DNA of 64,000 nucleotides from CAG-791 sp963605745 (GCA_963605745.1 CAVCWT010000003.1:1-64000), one strand, 5' to 3'. Counted from the first letter of the stretch, positions 8,480-17,856 are shown. Numbers and translations: made by a program. Notes: generated by a model not told the origin, from the sequence alone.

Positions 8480-8576
8480 TCGGCACAATCGGCAGGATGT
8501 CCAAGGCGACGCAGCAGGAATCACGATTCAAATGACCAGGACAGGTTTGAGCGGTATCGCAAGGGGTAAGACAGGT

Positions 8577-9530
8577 ATGGAAAAATGTACAATTTATTCC
8601 TTCCATTCCCTTTATCGGGATGATTTTAAGGTGGAAGGGTTTCGGTTTGGCAGCGGAGAGAAGGCGCTTTGCATCGTGGGGAGCCTTCGCGGCAATGAGT
8701 ATCAGCAGCTCTATACGGCGGCTCATTTCGTGGCGAGATTAAAGGAACTGGAGGCAGCGGGGCAGCTCGTTCCCGGCAAGGAGATTCTGGTGATTCCTTG
8801 TGCGAATCCGGCCTCGATGAACATCAAAAAGCGCTTCTGGTCCATCGACAACACCGATGTGAACCGAATGTTCCCGGGGTACGATCAGGGCGAGACGACG
8901 CAGCGGATTGCGGCCGGAATCTTTGAAGGCATCAAGGATTATCGGATGGGCATCCAGTTCGCTTCCTTCTATATGAAAGGCTCCTTTACACCGCACATCC
9001 GAATGATGAAGACAGGCTTTGAAAATACAGAGCTCGCGGCCAGGTTCGGCCTCCCGTACATTCTGGTCCGCAGTCCCAGACCGTTCGATACCACTACGCT
9101 GAACTACAACTGGCAGATCTGGGAGACGGAGGCCTTTTCGTTCTATACAACGAACACAGAAACCGTAAACCGTGAGAGCAGCAGGGAGGCGATTGCGGCG
9201 ATTCTGCATTTCATGGAGGGCACAGGACTTGTTACCGGCCTGAACTGGGAAGAGGAGCAGGCGCACTGTGCGTATCGGCCGGTGAAATCTCGAATTGTAG
9301 GAGATGATGGTCTTCTGACCGTCCGCGCGCCCCGCGCGGGATTTTTCCACGGATATGTAAGGCCCGGCGAGCATGTCGAAAAGGGTCAGGTCCTCGCGCA
9401 GATCGACAACACGCTGGATGCGGAGCTCATCTGCGAGATCACGGCTCCGGAAGCCGGCGTGATTCTGTTCTCGCACACCCAGAGCATGACCTACTCGAAC
9501 TCGGCCGTGTTCAAGATCATACGGGAATAG
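8577..9530 (+). CDS. M14-family paralogue lacking the zinc ligands (probable pseudoenzyme)
   Basis: The 317-residue product aligns with the preceding M14 protein: TDVNRMFPGYDQG matches its NRIFPG loop and the C-terminal domain is kept. At the metal site the first histidine is R38 (SLRGNEYQ), the second is Q127 (GIQFAS), and the catalytic glutamate region reads FSFYTTNT. Only E41 remains of the ligands. This points to a non-catalytic partner or a changed chemistry. The ATG at 8577 follows AAGGGGTAAG. An upstream GTG in frame runs through the tandem repeat and is unlikely. Confidence 0.8.
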   Translation: MEKCTIYSFHSLYRDDFKVEGFRFGSGEKALCIVGSLRGNEYQQLYTAAHFVARLKELEAAGQLVPGKEILVIPCANPASMNIKKRFWSIDNTDVNRMFPGYDQGETTQRIAAGIFEGIKDYRMGIQFASFYMKGSFTPHIRMMKTGFENTELAARFGLPYILVRSPRPFDTTTLNYNWQIWETEAFSFYTTNTETVNRESSREAIAAILHFMEGTGLVTGLNWEEEQAHCAYRPVKSRIVGDDGLLTVRAPRAGFFHGYVRPGEHVEKGQVLAQIDNTLDAELICEITAPEAGVILFSHTQSMTYSNSAVFKIIRE

Positions 9531-9568
9531 AGACTGCGCAGGCAGGGTGCGACTTGAGACGTTACAGT

Positions 9569-9611
9569 AAAGGCCCGGGAACTGGTTTCATACCGATTTC
9601 CGGGCCTTTTG
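9569..9611 (+). terminator. Terminator after the M14 pair
   Basis: AAAGGCCCGG (9569-9578) pairs with CCGGGCCTTT (9600-9609). The loop is long, and a short T tract ends the structure. Confidence 0.65.
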
Positions 9612-9761
9612 CGGTGCAGAATCATTGAGAATCCTTGACAGGGGTGTTATACTTCATGCGCACTTATGTGTCTGCAATGTATGTCCTGCAAGGATTTGCA
9701 GATCGGATCCGGGAAAGATACAGGCAGATACCACTACGTTTCTTAGGAGGGAACGATACTT

Positions 9762-11189
9762 ATGTTAGAAAAAACCTTTAAACTCAGTGAGAACGGCACC
9801 TCGGTCCGTACCGAGATCGTTGCCGGCCTCACAACCTTCATGACGATGGCATATATCATCGCCCTGAACCCGAACCTCTTGACGAGCTACGGGGCCGGCG
9901 GTCAGGAGCTCTGGAACGGTGTGTTCCTGGCAACCTGCCTTTCGTCTGCACTGGCGATGTTCGCCATGGCATTTCTGGCCAACAAGCCGTTCTGCCTGGC
10001 ACCCGGCATGGGCCTGAATTCCTTCATGGCCATCGTCATCGGCAATCTGATGGTGATGACCGGCATGGGCTATGTGGAGTCCTTCCAGTCGATGCTGTGC
10101 ATCATCCTGATCGAGGGTATTGTATTCCTGATCCTCTCTCTTCTGAATGTTCGTGAGAAGATCGTGGATGCGATTCCGCTGGGCATTCGCCTTGGAATTT
10201 CTCCTGCCATCGGTCTGATGCTGATGAACATCGGAATCGGCTCCAACGTTTACATTGCCGATTCCAACGGCAATCAGTTCTACGTGATGCGCGACTTCTT
10301 TGGCTCCCTGACGGCATCCTATGCGAAACAGACCATGACCGACGCATATCCGACCATGGTACTCTCCGTCGTTACGATGTTCGTCGGCCTGTTCGTGATC
10401 GTTGTTCTGGCACAGAAGGGCGTCAAGGGCGCCGTTATTATCGGCATGCTGGTGGCTTCCGTCATCAACTGGGCAGGACAGGCGATCTTCCTGGGAACCA
10501 ATCCGTTTGCTTCCCTGGCAACCGCCTCTTTTGTTCCGGCGTTCGGTGACATGGCATCCACGACACTGTTCAAGTTCAATTTCCAGGGCCTTGTGAGCAT
10601 GGGCTGGTTTACCGCTATCACCCTGGTGATCACCTTCTGCATCATCGATATGTTTGACACCATCGGAACTCTGGTAGGAACTGCGTCCCGTGCCGGCATG
10701 GTGGACCGTGAGGGCAACATGCCCAACATGAAGGAGGCTCTGCTCTCCGACGCCATCGGAACCATTGCAGGTGCCTGCACAGGTACCTCCACGGTTACAA
10801 CCTTCGTAGAGTCTGCATCCGGCGTTGAGGCGGGCGGCAGAACCGGTCTGACCGCACTGACCTGCGGCATTGCGTTCTTTGCCTGCATCTTCCTGGCTCC
10901 TGTCGCAGCCATCATCCCGGCAGCCGCAACCTCTGCAGCACTGATTTATGTTGGCGTTTTGATGATGACCGGCCTGAAAAAGGTCAACTTTGATGACCTG
11001 TCGGTTGCTGTTCCGGTAGCACTCATGATGATTGCAATGCCGATCTCCGGCTCCATCGGACATGCCATCGGCATCGGCATGATCAGCTACACGGTGATCA
11101 AGGTCTGCACCGGCAAGGCCAAGGAGGTATCCGCTCTGACCTATGTCATCTCGTTGATCTTCCTGATCAAGTTCTTCCTGGCAGTCTGA
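9762..11189 (+). CDS. NCS2-family purine permease (AzgA-like)
   Basis: The 475-residue membrane protein has 12 or more hydrophobic segments. It carries AzgA-type signatures: the N-terminal TEIVAGLTTFMTMAYI, NPNLL, PGMGLNSF, and the GACTGTSTVTTFVESASGVEAGGRTG loop, quoted here only for its TSTVTTFVES core. Such proteins import hypoxanthine, guanine or adenine by proton symport. TTAGGAGGG precedes the ATG. It is monocistronic with its own terminator. I looked for a purine riboswitch in the 150-base leader and did not see one. Confidence 0.92.
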   Translation: MLEKTFKLSENGTSVRTEIVAGLTTFMTMAYIIALNPNLLTSYGAGGQELWNGVFLATCLSSALAMFAMAFLANKPFCLAPGMGLNSFMAIVIGNLMVMTGMGYVESFQSMLCIILIEGIVFLILSLLNVREKIVDAIPLGIRLGISPAIGLMLMNIGIGSNVYIADSNGNQFYVMRDFFGSLTASYAKQTMTDAYPTMVLSVVTMFVGLFVIVVLAQKGVKGAVIIGMLVASVINWAGQAIFLGTNPFASLATASFVPAFGDMASTTLFKFNFQGLVSMGWFTAITLVITFCIIDMFDTIGTLVGTASRAGMVDREGNMPNMKEALLSDAIGTIAGACTGTSTVTTFVESASGVEAGGRTGLTALTCGIAFFACIFLAPVAAIIPAAATSAALIYVGVLMMTGLKKVNFDDLSVAVPVALMMIAMPISGSIGHAIGIGMISYTVIKVCTGKAKEVSALTYVISLIFLIKFFLAV

Positions 11190-11236
11190 GGCATGAGTTG
11201 CCGCGTTTGCAATCATTGGCTAAACAACATTTAAAG

Positions 11237-11273
11237 ACCGCATGGTTTCCGAACAAGGAGCCATGCGGTTTTT
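11237..11273 (+). terminator. Terminator of the purine permease gene
   Basis: ACCGCATGG (11237-11245) pairs with CCATGCGGT (11261-11269), followed by a T run. Confidence 0.75.
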
Positions 11274-11535
11274 CTGTGGCCGGCAGTTGCCCGGAATTTG
11301 TCCGGAATTTATACAGTAACGGATACAGTTCTTCTTACATAGCAATGAGAAAAGGGATAGAATAAATTGCTCTTTGGCGACCTGTTCAGCCATACCGAGG
11401 GATTCCTTTGGAAACCTTCGATGCAGGGGGAGAATGGATCCCTCTTTGGAGGAATCGCATAGCCGGAGCGAGGCCGCGGGCGATGCAGGCAGTGTTTGCA
11501 GGCCATGAGAATTGCAGAGTGAGAGGTGAACAGAA

Positions 11536-12858
11536 ATGGAAAACGAGATTTTTGAGAAAATGCCGGTCCCGAAGGCATATTTTAAGATTGCATTGCCGGT
11601 CGTCATCGGCATGGTGGTGAGCCTTGTCTACAATCTGGCAGACACCTGGTTTATTGCGCAGACAGGTGTAACCGAGCTGGTGGCAGGCGTGTCTTTGTGT
11701 GCGCCGATCTTTACGATGATGATTGCCTTCAGCGATATCTTCGGACTGGGCGGCAGCACGTTGATTTCGCGGCTTCTGGGAAAAAAGGAAAAGGAAGAGG
11801 TGGCAAGGGTGAGTGCCTTTGCCATCTATGGCGCCATCGGATTTGGTATCCTGACAGCGGTGGTTCTCCTGGTATTCCGGACGCAGATCCTGGGGCTTTT
11901 GGGAGCAGGGGCAGACACGATGGAATATGCCTCTTCGTATTACTTCTGGCTGGCACTGGGGGCTCCGGCAATCATTCTGAATGTGGTTCCGGGAAACCTA
12001 CTGCGGACAGAGGGGCTTGCAGAGGCTTCCATGCTCTGCACCGTGATCGGAGCAGTTGCTAATATTGTACTGGATCCTGTCTTTATCTTTGGCTTGGGAA
12101 TGGGGGCGGCCGGTGCCGCCCAGGCGACGGTTCTGAGCAATGTGTTTTCGGATATTCTGCTGCTGGTCATGATGAAACGAAAGTCGGCGAACCTGTCCAT
12201 TCGCTGGAAGGATCTTTCCGTGGACGGAGCGATGCTGCGGGAGGTGTTCTTTATCGGAATTCCGGCGTCGCTGACCAATCTGACGCAGTCGCTGGCAGCA
12301 CTTCTTACGAATCGGTGCCTTGTCGCCTACGGAACGGACAAGGTTGCTGCCTACGGAATTGCCACAAAGGTGAACATGGTCTGCATGCTGGTGCTGGTCG
12401 GATTTGCCTTCGGGGCACAGCCGGCCCTGGGTTATTGTTACGGCGCAGGGAATCAGAAGCGTCTGAAGGAATTCCTGCGGTTTGATTTCCTGGTGCAGAT
12501 TGTCATTGCGGCAGCCTATGTCGTGGTAACCTTTGCACTCACGAGGCCGATTCTGGGTGTATTCCTGCAGGATCCGCAGGTGATCGATGCAGGAGTTCTG
12601 ATCCTGCGCGCATTGATGGTATCTGCACCTGCGGTTGGTCTGGTGCTGGTTATGACGACATTGTTCCAGGCAGAGGGAAGAGCGCTTCCTGCCATGATCC
12701 TCTCCATCAGCAGACAGGGCGTTGTCTTCGTGCTGTGCCTGTACGGACTGCGTGCACTGGCTGGCTACAACGGCATCCTGTTCGGTCAGGCGGCATCGGA
12801 TGTGATTACCTTGGCTATTGCCATTTTCCTGCTGCGGGGCGGCAGGAAGAATCAGTAA
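11536..12858 (+). CDS. MATE-family efflux transporter
   Basis: The 440-residue product has 12 predicted membrane segments in two halves. The family's N-terminal PVVIGMVVSLVYNLADTWFI and the SRLLGKKEKEEV loop are visible. MATE proteins export cationic drugs or metabolites using Na+ or H+. GAGAGGTGAACAG precedes the ATG. The closest relatives in Clostridia are of the NorM/DinF-like group, and the substrate is not predictable. No regulator is adjacent. It is unlikely to serve as the flippase of the distant polysaccharide cluster. Confidence 0.9.
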   Translation: MENEIFEKMPVPKAYFKIALPVVIGMVVSLVYNLADTWFIAQTGVTELVAGVSLCAPIFTMMIAFSDIFGLGGSTLISRLLGKKEKEEVARVSAFAIYGAIGFGILTAVVLLVFRTQILGLLGAGADTMEYASSYYFWLALGAPAIILNVVPGNLLRTEGLAEASMLCTVIGAVANIVLDPVFIFGLGMGAAGAAQATVLSNVFSDILLLVMMKRKSANLSIRWKDLSVDGAMLREVFFIGIPASLTNLTQSLAALLTNRCLVAYGTDKVAAYGIATKVNMVCMLVLVGFAFGAQPALGYCYGAGNQKRLKEFLRFDFLVQIVIAAAYVVVTFALTRPILGVFLQDPQVIDAGVLILRALMVSAPAVGLVLVMTTLFQAEGRALPAMILSISRQGVVFVLCLYGLRALAGYNGILFGQAASDVITLAIAIFLLRGGRKNQ

Positions 12859-12870
12859 ACGCGGCACCTG

Positions 12871-12897
12871 TGTAACATTCTCGGAGCGTGCAGCGTA
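12871..12897 (+). promoter_or_regulatory. ECF-sigma-type promoter copy 1 (upstream of lipoprotein)
   Basis: TGTAAC (12871-12876), 17 bases, CGTA (12894-12897). The flanks ATT.TCGG and TGT are also shared with copies at 16249 and 55091. It lies about 130 bases before the lipoprotein start. Confidence 0.55.
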
Positions 12898-13027
12898 TGT
12901 ACAGAGGTGACAGACGACAGGACATTGCTGCCGCCTCCGAGCAGAGAGTTCGCGATGAAATAGACATGTGCGAAACGGCTACAACACAGATACAAAACGA
13001 ACAAGAATACATAGGAGAGTGAAACGT

Positions 13028-13852
13028 ATGAAAAAACAGATGATTGCAGCAGTTCTTTCAGTAGGAATGGTCCTTTCAGTGACCGCCTGCGGAGCCGGTA
13101 CATCGAGTGAGACAGCGGGGAATACCGCTGAAGAGACGCCGGCAGAAGACACAGAGGCAGAAGATACAGAGGCAGCAAAGACGACAGAGACCGCAGAAGA
13201 GAATACGGTATCTGCGGATTCTGAGACAGAGGCGGATGCAGCAGATGCCGGCGCAGAAGACGATACGATTATGCTGGTACAGACTACCTTTGTGGAGGAG
13301 CGTGCCGGGAAGGATCAGTTTGAATCCTTCGATGAGATCATTGATCAGCTGAAGGAAGGCGAGGGATACGCCTATATCGATATTGCAGGCTATGGCGGAA
13401 GCGAATGCGGCCAGCAGATTCTGGCTGTTACGGATGGAACCTATAGTTACGATGAGAATACCAATGCAGCAATTTCGGTTTGCCTGTATGCGACCTGCGG
13501 CTATGTCGGAGGGTATACGGAAGGGACACCGATGAACATCGGCAATGTCCAGACGGGAGGCACAGCGTATCCGATTCGTCTGTCGGAGGATGGACAGCTG
13601 TACGTCTGCAACAACCGGACCTACGGAATCCTGCAGGTCAGTGATGCAGACCTTCTATACTATACAGAGAAAATCGACATCACCTATTCAGAGGATGGAA
13701 CCGGCATGATCAGCGGCTTCACCTCAGAGAACGGCGACATGATAAACGCAAACCATGACATCGACGTTGCGACAGAGGATGAATTCTATGCGCTGTACGA
13801 CGGACTGGAGGATATCCCGCCGATTCACTTTACGGTAGTCGGTGCAAAGTGA
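13028..13852 (+). CDS. Exported lipoprotein of unknown function
   Basis: The 274-residue product has a lipoprotein signal peptide ending in SVTAC (Cys about residue 22), then about 55 residues rich in Glu, Thr and Ala (a surface linker), then a globular domain of about 185 residues beginning near IMLVQTTFVEERAG. I do not recognise the domain. It has several aromatic and glycine-rich strands and a C-terminal IHFTVVGAK. AGGAGAGTGAAACGT precedes the ATG. The gene sits behind an ECF-like promoter, suggesting envelope-stress control. Confidence 0.8.
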   Translation: MKKQMIAAVLSVGMVLSVTACGAGTSSETAGNTAEETPAEDTEAEDTEAAKTTETAEENTVSADSETEADAADAGAEDDTIMLVQTTFVEERAGKDQFESFDEIIDQLKEGEGYAYIDIAGYGGSECGQQILAVTDGTYSYDENTNAAISVCLYATCGYVGGYTEGTPMNIGNVQTGGTAYPIRLSEDGQLYVCNNRTYGILQVSDADLLYYTEKIDITYSEDGTGMISGFTSENGDMINANHDIDVATEDEFYALYDGLEDIPPIHFTVVGAK

Positions 13853-13967
13853 TGGACAGCTGCGTTTAGCCGGCTGTGAATCAGGAAGGGATAAATCTTC
13901 GAATAAGACACTGCTGGTGACAAGGCAGATAAACAGGATGAAATGTCGCGCAACAAGCGGCAGACAG

Positions 13968-13975
13968 TGTATAAT
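13968..13975 (+). promoter_or_regulatory. Possible -10 element for the M13 peptidase gene
   Basis: TGTATAAT at 13968-13975 lies about 95 bases before the start codon. No good -35 hexamer is seen at the right distance. Confidence 0.35.
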
Positions 13976-14067
13976 ATCAGTAATGAAAGCAGTTACACGC
14001 AAAGGCGTTAGCTGAGCAATGAGAAACCGGGGACCCAGAATAGGGGGCTTTGGCGAAGGGAGAGGAT

Positions 14068-16161
14068 ATGAATAACAGAAAAGAGTTTGAGGAGGCTACC
14101 GGGAAGTGGCAACACTCTGCAGGCAGGGTTGGAAAGACCGTCCTGACGGCAGGACTGGCAGCAGTGATGGCATTTGCACCGGCAGCGCAGGTGTTCGCAG
14201 CTGGTGAGGCCTGGACGAATGCAGAGCTTGCGGGGAATGTGACAACGAAGCAGACCTATCAGGCAAAGGATGATTTTGCAGCCTATGCCAATCAGGAATG
14301 GCTGGCGAATGCATCCATTCCGGACGGCGGGGATCGGACCGGCACCTTTTTGGAATGTGCAGACAATGTCGTAAAACGCAAAATGGCGCTCATCGGGAAT
14401 GCGTCCATTCAGGATCATAATGAGGAACTGGCAACCGACCTGTACGAGCTGGCAACAGGCTGGGAGACCAGAAACACCTATGGGATCGAACCACTGGTTC
14501 CCTACGTTCAGAACATTCAGGGAATTCAGAACATGGAGCAGCTGGAGACCTATCTGAAGGATGCGTCGGCGAGATATTGTCAGCCGTTATTCGGGGTTAG
14601 CATACAGAATTCCGGCCTGAGCAAAGGGGATCAGGTAGTGTCTGTTTCCTTCCCGGACAGAATGTATTCGATTCCGGAGGATTATGAACAGCTGTCCGAT
14701 TACGGAGAAACAGAAGATAAGCTGAATCGTGGAATGGCGGTGTACATGTTAAAGCGCCTGGGGTATTCTGCAAAGGAAGCGCAGCGGCTCTACAATTCCT
14801 GCCTGTCTCTGGAAAAGGAGATGGCGGCGTATGATTACACGACAGAAGAACTGAACAGCAGTGAAATCATGCAAATGTCCAGCACGGAGTGCCAGATGTC
14901 AGATATCAAAAAGGCAGAGGGGAATTTCCCGATGTCAGAAATTCTGGAGAGCACGGGCTATGGTTCCTCCGAGAGATACAATATCGTGTGCGCAGGTCTG
15001 CTCGGTGCTCTGAACCAGATCTACAACGAAGAGCATTTGGAGGCGATCAAGGCGTATTACATTGTTCATACCGCTGTTGATGCGATCTGGAATCTGGATC
15101 AGGAAGCCTATGAATATGCGACGGATCTGAACAATGAGGTCAGCGGGGTAACAGGTACGGTCAGTCTGGAGGAGTATGGAATAGCGTGCGTTGATGCATG
15201 GCTGCCGTACGTGATCGATTACCTCTATATCGATGCCTACTGCACCACGCAGATGCGGCAGGATGTAGAGAGAATGGTTGCCGATTACAAGGCCTATTAT
15301 GAGGAAATGCTGCGCAGCGAGACATGGCTGTCAGAGGAGACCAGAGAAAAGGCAATTGAGAAGCTTAAGGCCATCCGGGTAAGGGCCGCTTATCCGGACA
15401 AGCGAATGGATTTCAGCGCTTTGTCTCTTGCAGATTTGCAGGACGGCGGGTCGTATTTTGCAGCAACTCAGAGAATTCGTGCCTTTATGGCAGCAAAGGA
15501 TCAGCAGAATATCAATAAAAAGATTGATCCGGAGATCTGGGACGGTATTACGACCAGCGAGACCAATGCAATGTATTCTCCGGCGACGAATGAGATCTAT
15601 ATTTTGGCCGGCGTTCTGCTGGATCCTATGTACAACGAGAACGACTCCTACGAGGAAAAGCTGGGCTCTCTTGGCCTGATCATCGGACATGAGCTCTCGC
15701 ATGCCTTTGATACAAAGGGAGCGCAGTATGACAAGGATGGCAATTTAACCTCCTGGTGGAAAGAGGAGGACTTTGAGGTTTTCCAGCAAAGATCACAGGC
15801 CCTGATCGATTATATGAGCAGCATTTCGGTTCCGGATACGGAATATGACCTGACCGTGAACGGCGACTTGGTTGTTGGAGAGGTCACGGCGGATCTGGGA
15901 GGAATGAAGGCTTCGCTGGGAATTCTTTCCCGGCAGGAGAATCCGGACTATGATGCGTTCTTCCGTGGGTATGCAAAGGCATGGCGCCAGGTGGCACTGG
16001 CTTCGAGGGAACTGTATCAGGTGAGGATGAACGAGCATCCGCTGAACTATCTGCGAATCAACGTTACGTTGTCACAGTTCCAGGAATTCATGGACACCTA
16101 CAATGTACAGCTGGGCGATGGGATGTATGTAGCACCGGAGGACCGGGTTCTGGTCTGGTAA
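14068..16161 (+). CDS. M13-family (neprilysin/PepO-like) zinc endopeptidase, exported
   Basis: The 697-residue product has the M13 signatures: NAMYSPATNEIYI (substrate-binding NAxY region), HELSHAFD (zinc HExxH), GEVTADLGG (third ligand glutamate and following aspartate), and a C-terminal RVLVW. A signal peptide spans about residues 20-50 (AAVMAFAPAAQVFAAG), so the enzyme is secreted or surface-bound, unlike cytoplasmic lactococcal PepO. It should cleave oligopeptides outside the cell. GAAGGGAGAGG precedes ATG 14068; an upstream TTG at 14050 is less likely. Confidence 0.9.
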   Translation: MNNRKEFEEATGKWQHSAGRVGKTVLTAGLAAVMAFAPAAQVFAAGEAWTNAELAGNVTTKQTYQAKDDFAAYANQEWLANASIPDGGDRTGTFLECADNVVKRKMALIGNASIQDHNEELATDLYELATGWETRNTYGIEPLVPYVQNIQGIQNMEQLETYLKDASARYCQPLFGVSIQNSGLSKGDQVVSVSFPDRMYSIPEDYEQLSDYGETEDKLNRGMAVYMLKRLGYSAKEAQRLYNSCLSLEKEMAAYDYTTEELNSSEIMQMSSTECQMSDIKKAEGNFPMSEILESTGYGSSERYNIVCAGLLGALNQIYNEEHLEAIKAYYIVHTAVDAIWNLDQEAYEYATDLNNEVSGVTGTVSLEEYGIACVDAWLPYVIDYLYIDAYCTTQMRQDVERMVADYKAYYEEMLRSETWLSEETREKAIEKLKAIRVRAAYPDKRMDFSALSLADLQDGGSYFAATQRIRAFMAAKDQQNINKKIDPEIWDGITTSETNAMYSPATNEIYILAGVLLDPMYNENDSYEEKLGSLGLIIGHELSHAFDTKGAQYDKDGNLTSWWKEEDFEVFQQRSQALIDYMSSISVPDTEYDLTVNGDLVVGEVTADLGGMKASLGILSRQENPDYDAFFRGYAKAWRQVALASRELYQVRMNEHPLNYLRINVTLSQFQEFMDTYNVQLGDGMYVAPEDRVLVW

Positions 16162-16168
16162 AAAGGAG

Positions 16169-16225
16169 TCCGATCGTTTCAGGGATCCGATTTCGAGATC
16201 GGATTCGGGAAACGATCGGATTTTA
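16169..16225 (+). terminator. Terminator of the M13 peptidase gene
   Basis: TCCGATCGTTTC (16169-16180) pairs with GAAACGATCGGA (16209-16220). A nested inner hairpin (ATCCGAT/ATCGGAT) fills the loop, and TTTTATTT follows. Confidence 0.75.
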
Positions 16226-16248
16226 TTTGCAATTCCCTTACGCTGTGG

Positions 16249-16275
16249 TGTAACATTTCCGGGATATGTTGCGTA
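16249..16275 (+). promoter_or_regulatory. ECF-sigma-type promoter copy 2 (upstream of redoxin lipoprotein)
   Basis: TGTAAC (16249-16254), 17 bases, CGTA (16272-16275), with the same extended flanks as copy 1. A 250-bp repeat element (16380-16629) lies between it and the gene. Confidence 0.55.
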
Positions 16276-16379
16276 TGTATGGAAGGCGGCAGGCTGCAGA
16301 CAGAGATTCTGCTGAGGACGATTATGCCGGGAGAGTCTGCTGCGAACATGGAAATAGTGCGAACCAGGCGATAAAACAA

Positions 16380-16629
16380 GTAACTGTTTAGTACCCATCT
16401 CGATTTTGGTACTCGAAAATGGCTGATGCCATTTTCTCCTACCTTGGAGTGGCTTCGCTCACTCCGTGCTGCGGAGAAACCGCATACGCGGCTTTCTCCT
16501 TGCATTCGGAAAACCTCGATGTGGCTGGGCAGAGGAGCTCCGCTCCTTGCCCACCTGACAATTTCAGTCATGAATTTGTGCGCGAGGCGCCCAATTCATG
16601 ATTGAAATCGCCAGGTGCTAAACAGATAC
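16380..16629. repeat. MITE-like element with 16-bp terminal inverted repeats
   Basis: The left end GTAACTGTTTAGTACC (16380-16395) is the inverted counterpart, with two mismatches, of the right end GGTGCTAAACAGATAC (16614-16629). The interior is made of nested palindromes, including a long stem from CACCTG near 16552 to CAGGTG near 16613. No transposase is encoded. Fragments of its ends and interior recur at many places in the window. Confidence 0.65.
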
Positions 16630-16663
16630 AAAAACGGAACACCAACATGAGGAGAATCATAAA

Positions 16664-17776
16664 ATGAACAACAAAAAGGCGATGAAGAGATTCAAAAAGC
16701 AGACAAACGGGATGGCAGGAAGGGCGGTCAGCCTGATTCTGGCTGCGGTGATGGCAGGGAGTCTGACAGCCTGCGGCAGTACGGCGAAAGGATCGGAGCA
16801 GGCTGCAGATTCTGCACAGACGACGGAAAATGCAGCGGCAGAGACTTCGGCAGAGCAGACGAGCTATGTGGTGAAGGATGACACGGGTCTGGTCATTTAC
16901 AACTGGACGGGAGCCTATGCAACAATGGAGAATCAGCCGGCCACGATAGTGCTATCGATGAATGCCGAGGGAACCATCAATGCGGTGGTTGTTTGGGGCA
17001 TAGCCATGGATATTCCGGAGGGCACCGATGAGGAAAACGCAGATCAGCAGGAATTTGTATCGAGCTTTCAGTTGGAGCCTGTGATATTTACCACGGACGA
17101 TTCCATTACAGAGGACGAAGTGCGGCAGGCATTGGCAGAGCGTTCCGGTGACAGTACAGAGGAGGTGGAATTAACAACATTTACCACGAAAAGCGGAAAA
17201 ACAATGTATCAGCTGGCGGGTGATATGACGTGCGAGTATTCGGAATATGTATCCGAAGAGACGAAGGAACTCTTTGAAACGATTGGCAAGGAATGGGAAA
17301 CCCAGCGGGCAGAGCTGGACGTTGTGGAGCCGACTGCAGGTGGAGCGGAGGGAATCACGTTCCAGACCGTGGATTACGATGGCAATGCGGTTGATGAATC
17401 TGTCTTTCAAAAGGCAAAGATTACAATGGTGAATATCTGGGGCTCGAGCTGCAGCGGATGCATTCAGGAGATGCCGGAGCTGCAGGCTCTGAATGATGAG
17501 ATGGAGGATGTTCAGATTATTACCGTCATCCATGATGTGCATGCAGGAGAGGACGATATGATCGAGGAGCTCCACGAGATTACCGCTACAAGGGGAATGA
17601 CTCTGCCGGTATTGCTGATGAATGATCAGCTGGAGGAGATCTTCCCGGTGGTTGCTGAGCCGACAAGCTATCTGGTGGATGAGAACGGCAATGTTGTCGG
17701 AAAGCCTTACACCGGAGCGACCACGAAAGAGCTCTATGCCGAGTGGATTGAGAAAACAATGGAAACAATGAACTGA
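16664..17776 (+). CDS. Lipoprotein with C-terminal TlpA-like redoxin domain
   Basis: The 370-residue product has a lipobox Cys at 37 (SLTACGS), an uncharacterised middle domain (about 65-235) and a thioredoxin-fold domain from about 240 with active site C263-S-G-C266 followed by the cis-Pro region (AEPTSYLVDENG). It should act outside the membrane as a thiol-disulfide oxidoreductase. It is followed by a CXXC mini-protein and a polyferredoxin, a combination that suggests electrons pass from the cytoplasm through the membrane to the redoxin. AGGAGAATC precedes the ATG. Confidence 0.85.
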   Translation: MNNKKAMKRFKKQTNGMAGRAVSLILAAVMAGSLTACGSTAKGSEQAADSAQTTENAAAETSAEQTSYVVKDDTGLVIYNWTGAYATMENQPATIVLSMNAEGTINAVVVWGIAMDIPEGTDEENADQQEFVSSFQLEPVIFTTDDSITEDEVRQALAERSGDSTEEVELTTFTTKSGKTMYQLAGDMTCEYSEYVSEETKELFETIGKEWETQRAELDVVEPTAGGAEGITFQTVDYDGNAVDESVFQKAKITMVNIWGSSCSGCIQEMPELQALNDEMEDVQIITVIHDVHAGEDDMIEELHEITATRGMTLPVLLMNDQLEEIFPVVAEPTSYLVDENGNVVGKPYTGATTKELYAEWIEKTMETMN

Positions 17777-17794
17777 TCGAGGGAGTACACGAGA

Positions 17795-17839
17795 CGGTTT
17801 AGCACCTGCATCTTGAATTTGCCGGGTGCTGAACAGATC
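17795..17839. repeat. Minimal copy of the dispersed terminal repeat
   Basis: GTTTAGCACC (17797-17806) and GGGTGCTGAACAG (17824-17836) face each other over a 17-base loop, so both ends of the MITE-like family are present with almost no interior. Confidence 0.5.
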
Positions 17840-17856
17840 TGAATTTTCAACATCAC

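Noticed and set aside
9612..9761. Purine riboswitch before the NCS2 permease
   Set aside because: The three-way junction core and loop-loop motifs are missing, and a TTGACA here lacks a -10 at proper spacing.
9765..11216. A 483-codon frame antisense to the purine permease
   Set aside because: It mirrors codon bias of a clear transporter gene; its predicted product is low-complexity, rich in His, Asp and Gly, with no domain or ribosome site.
11536..12858. The MATE protein as flippase for the polysaccharide cluster
   Set aside because: It is 20 kb away, separately transcribed and more like multidrug exporters than Wzx.
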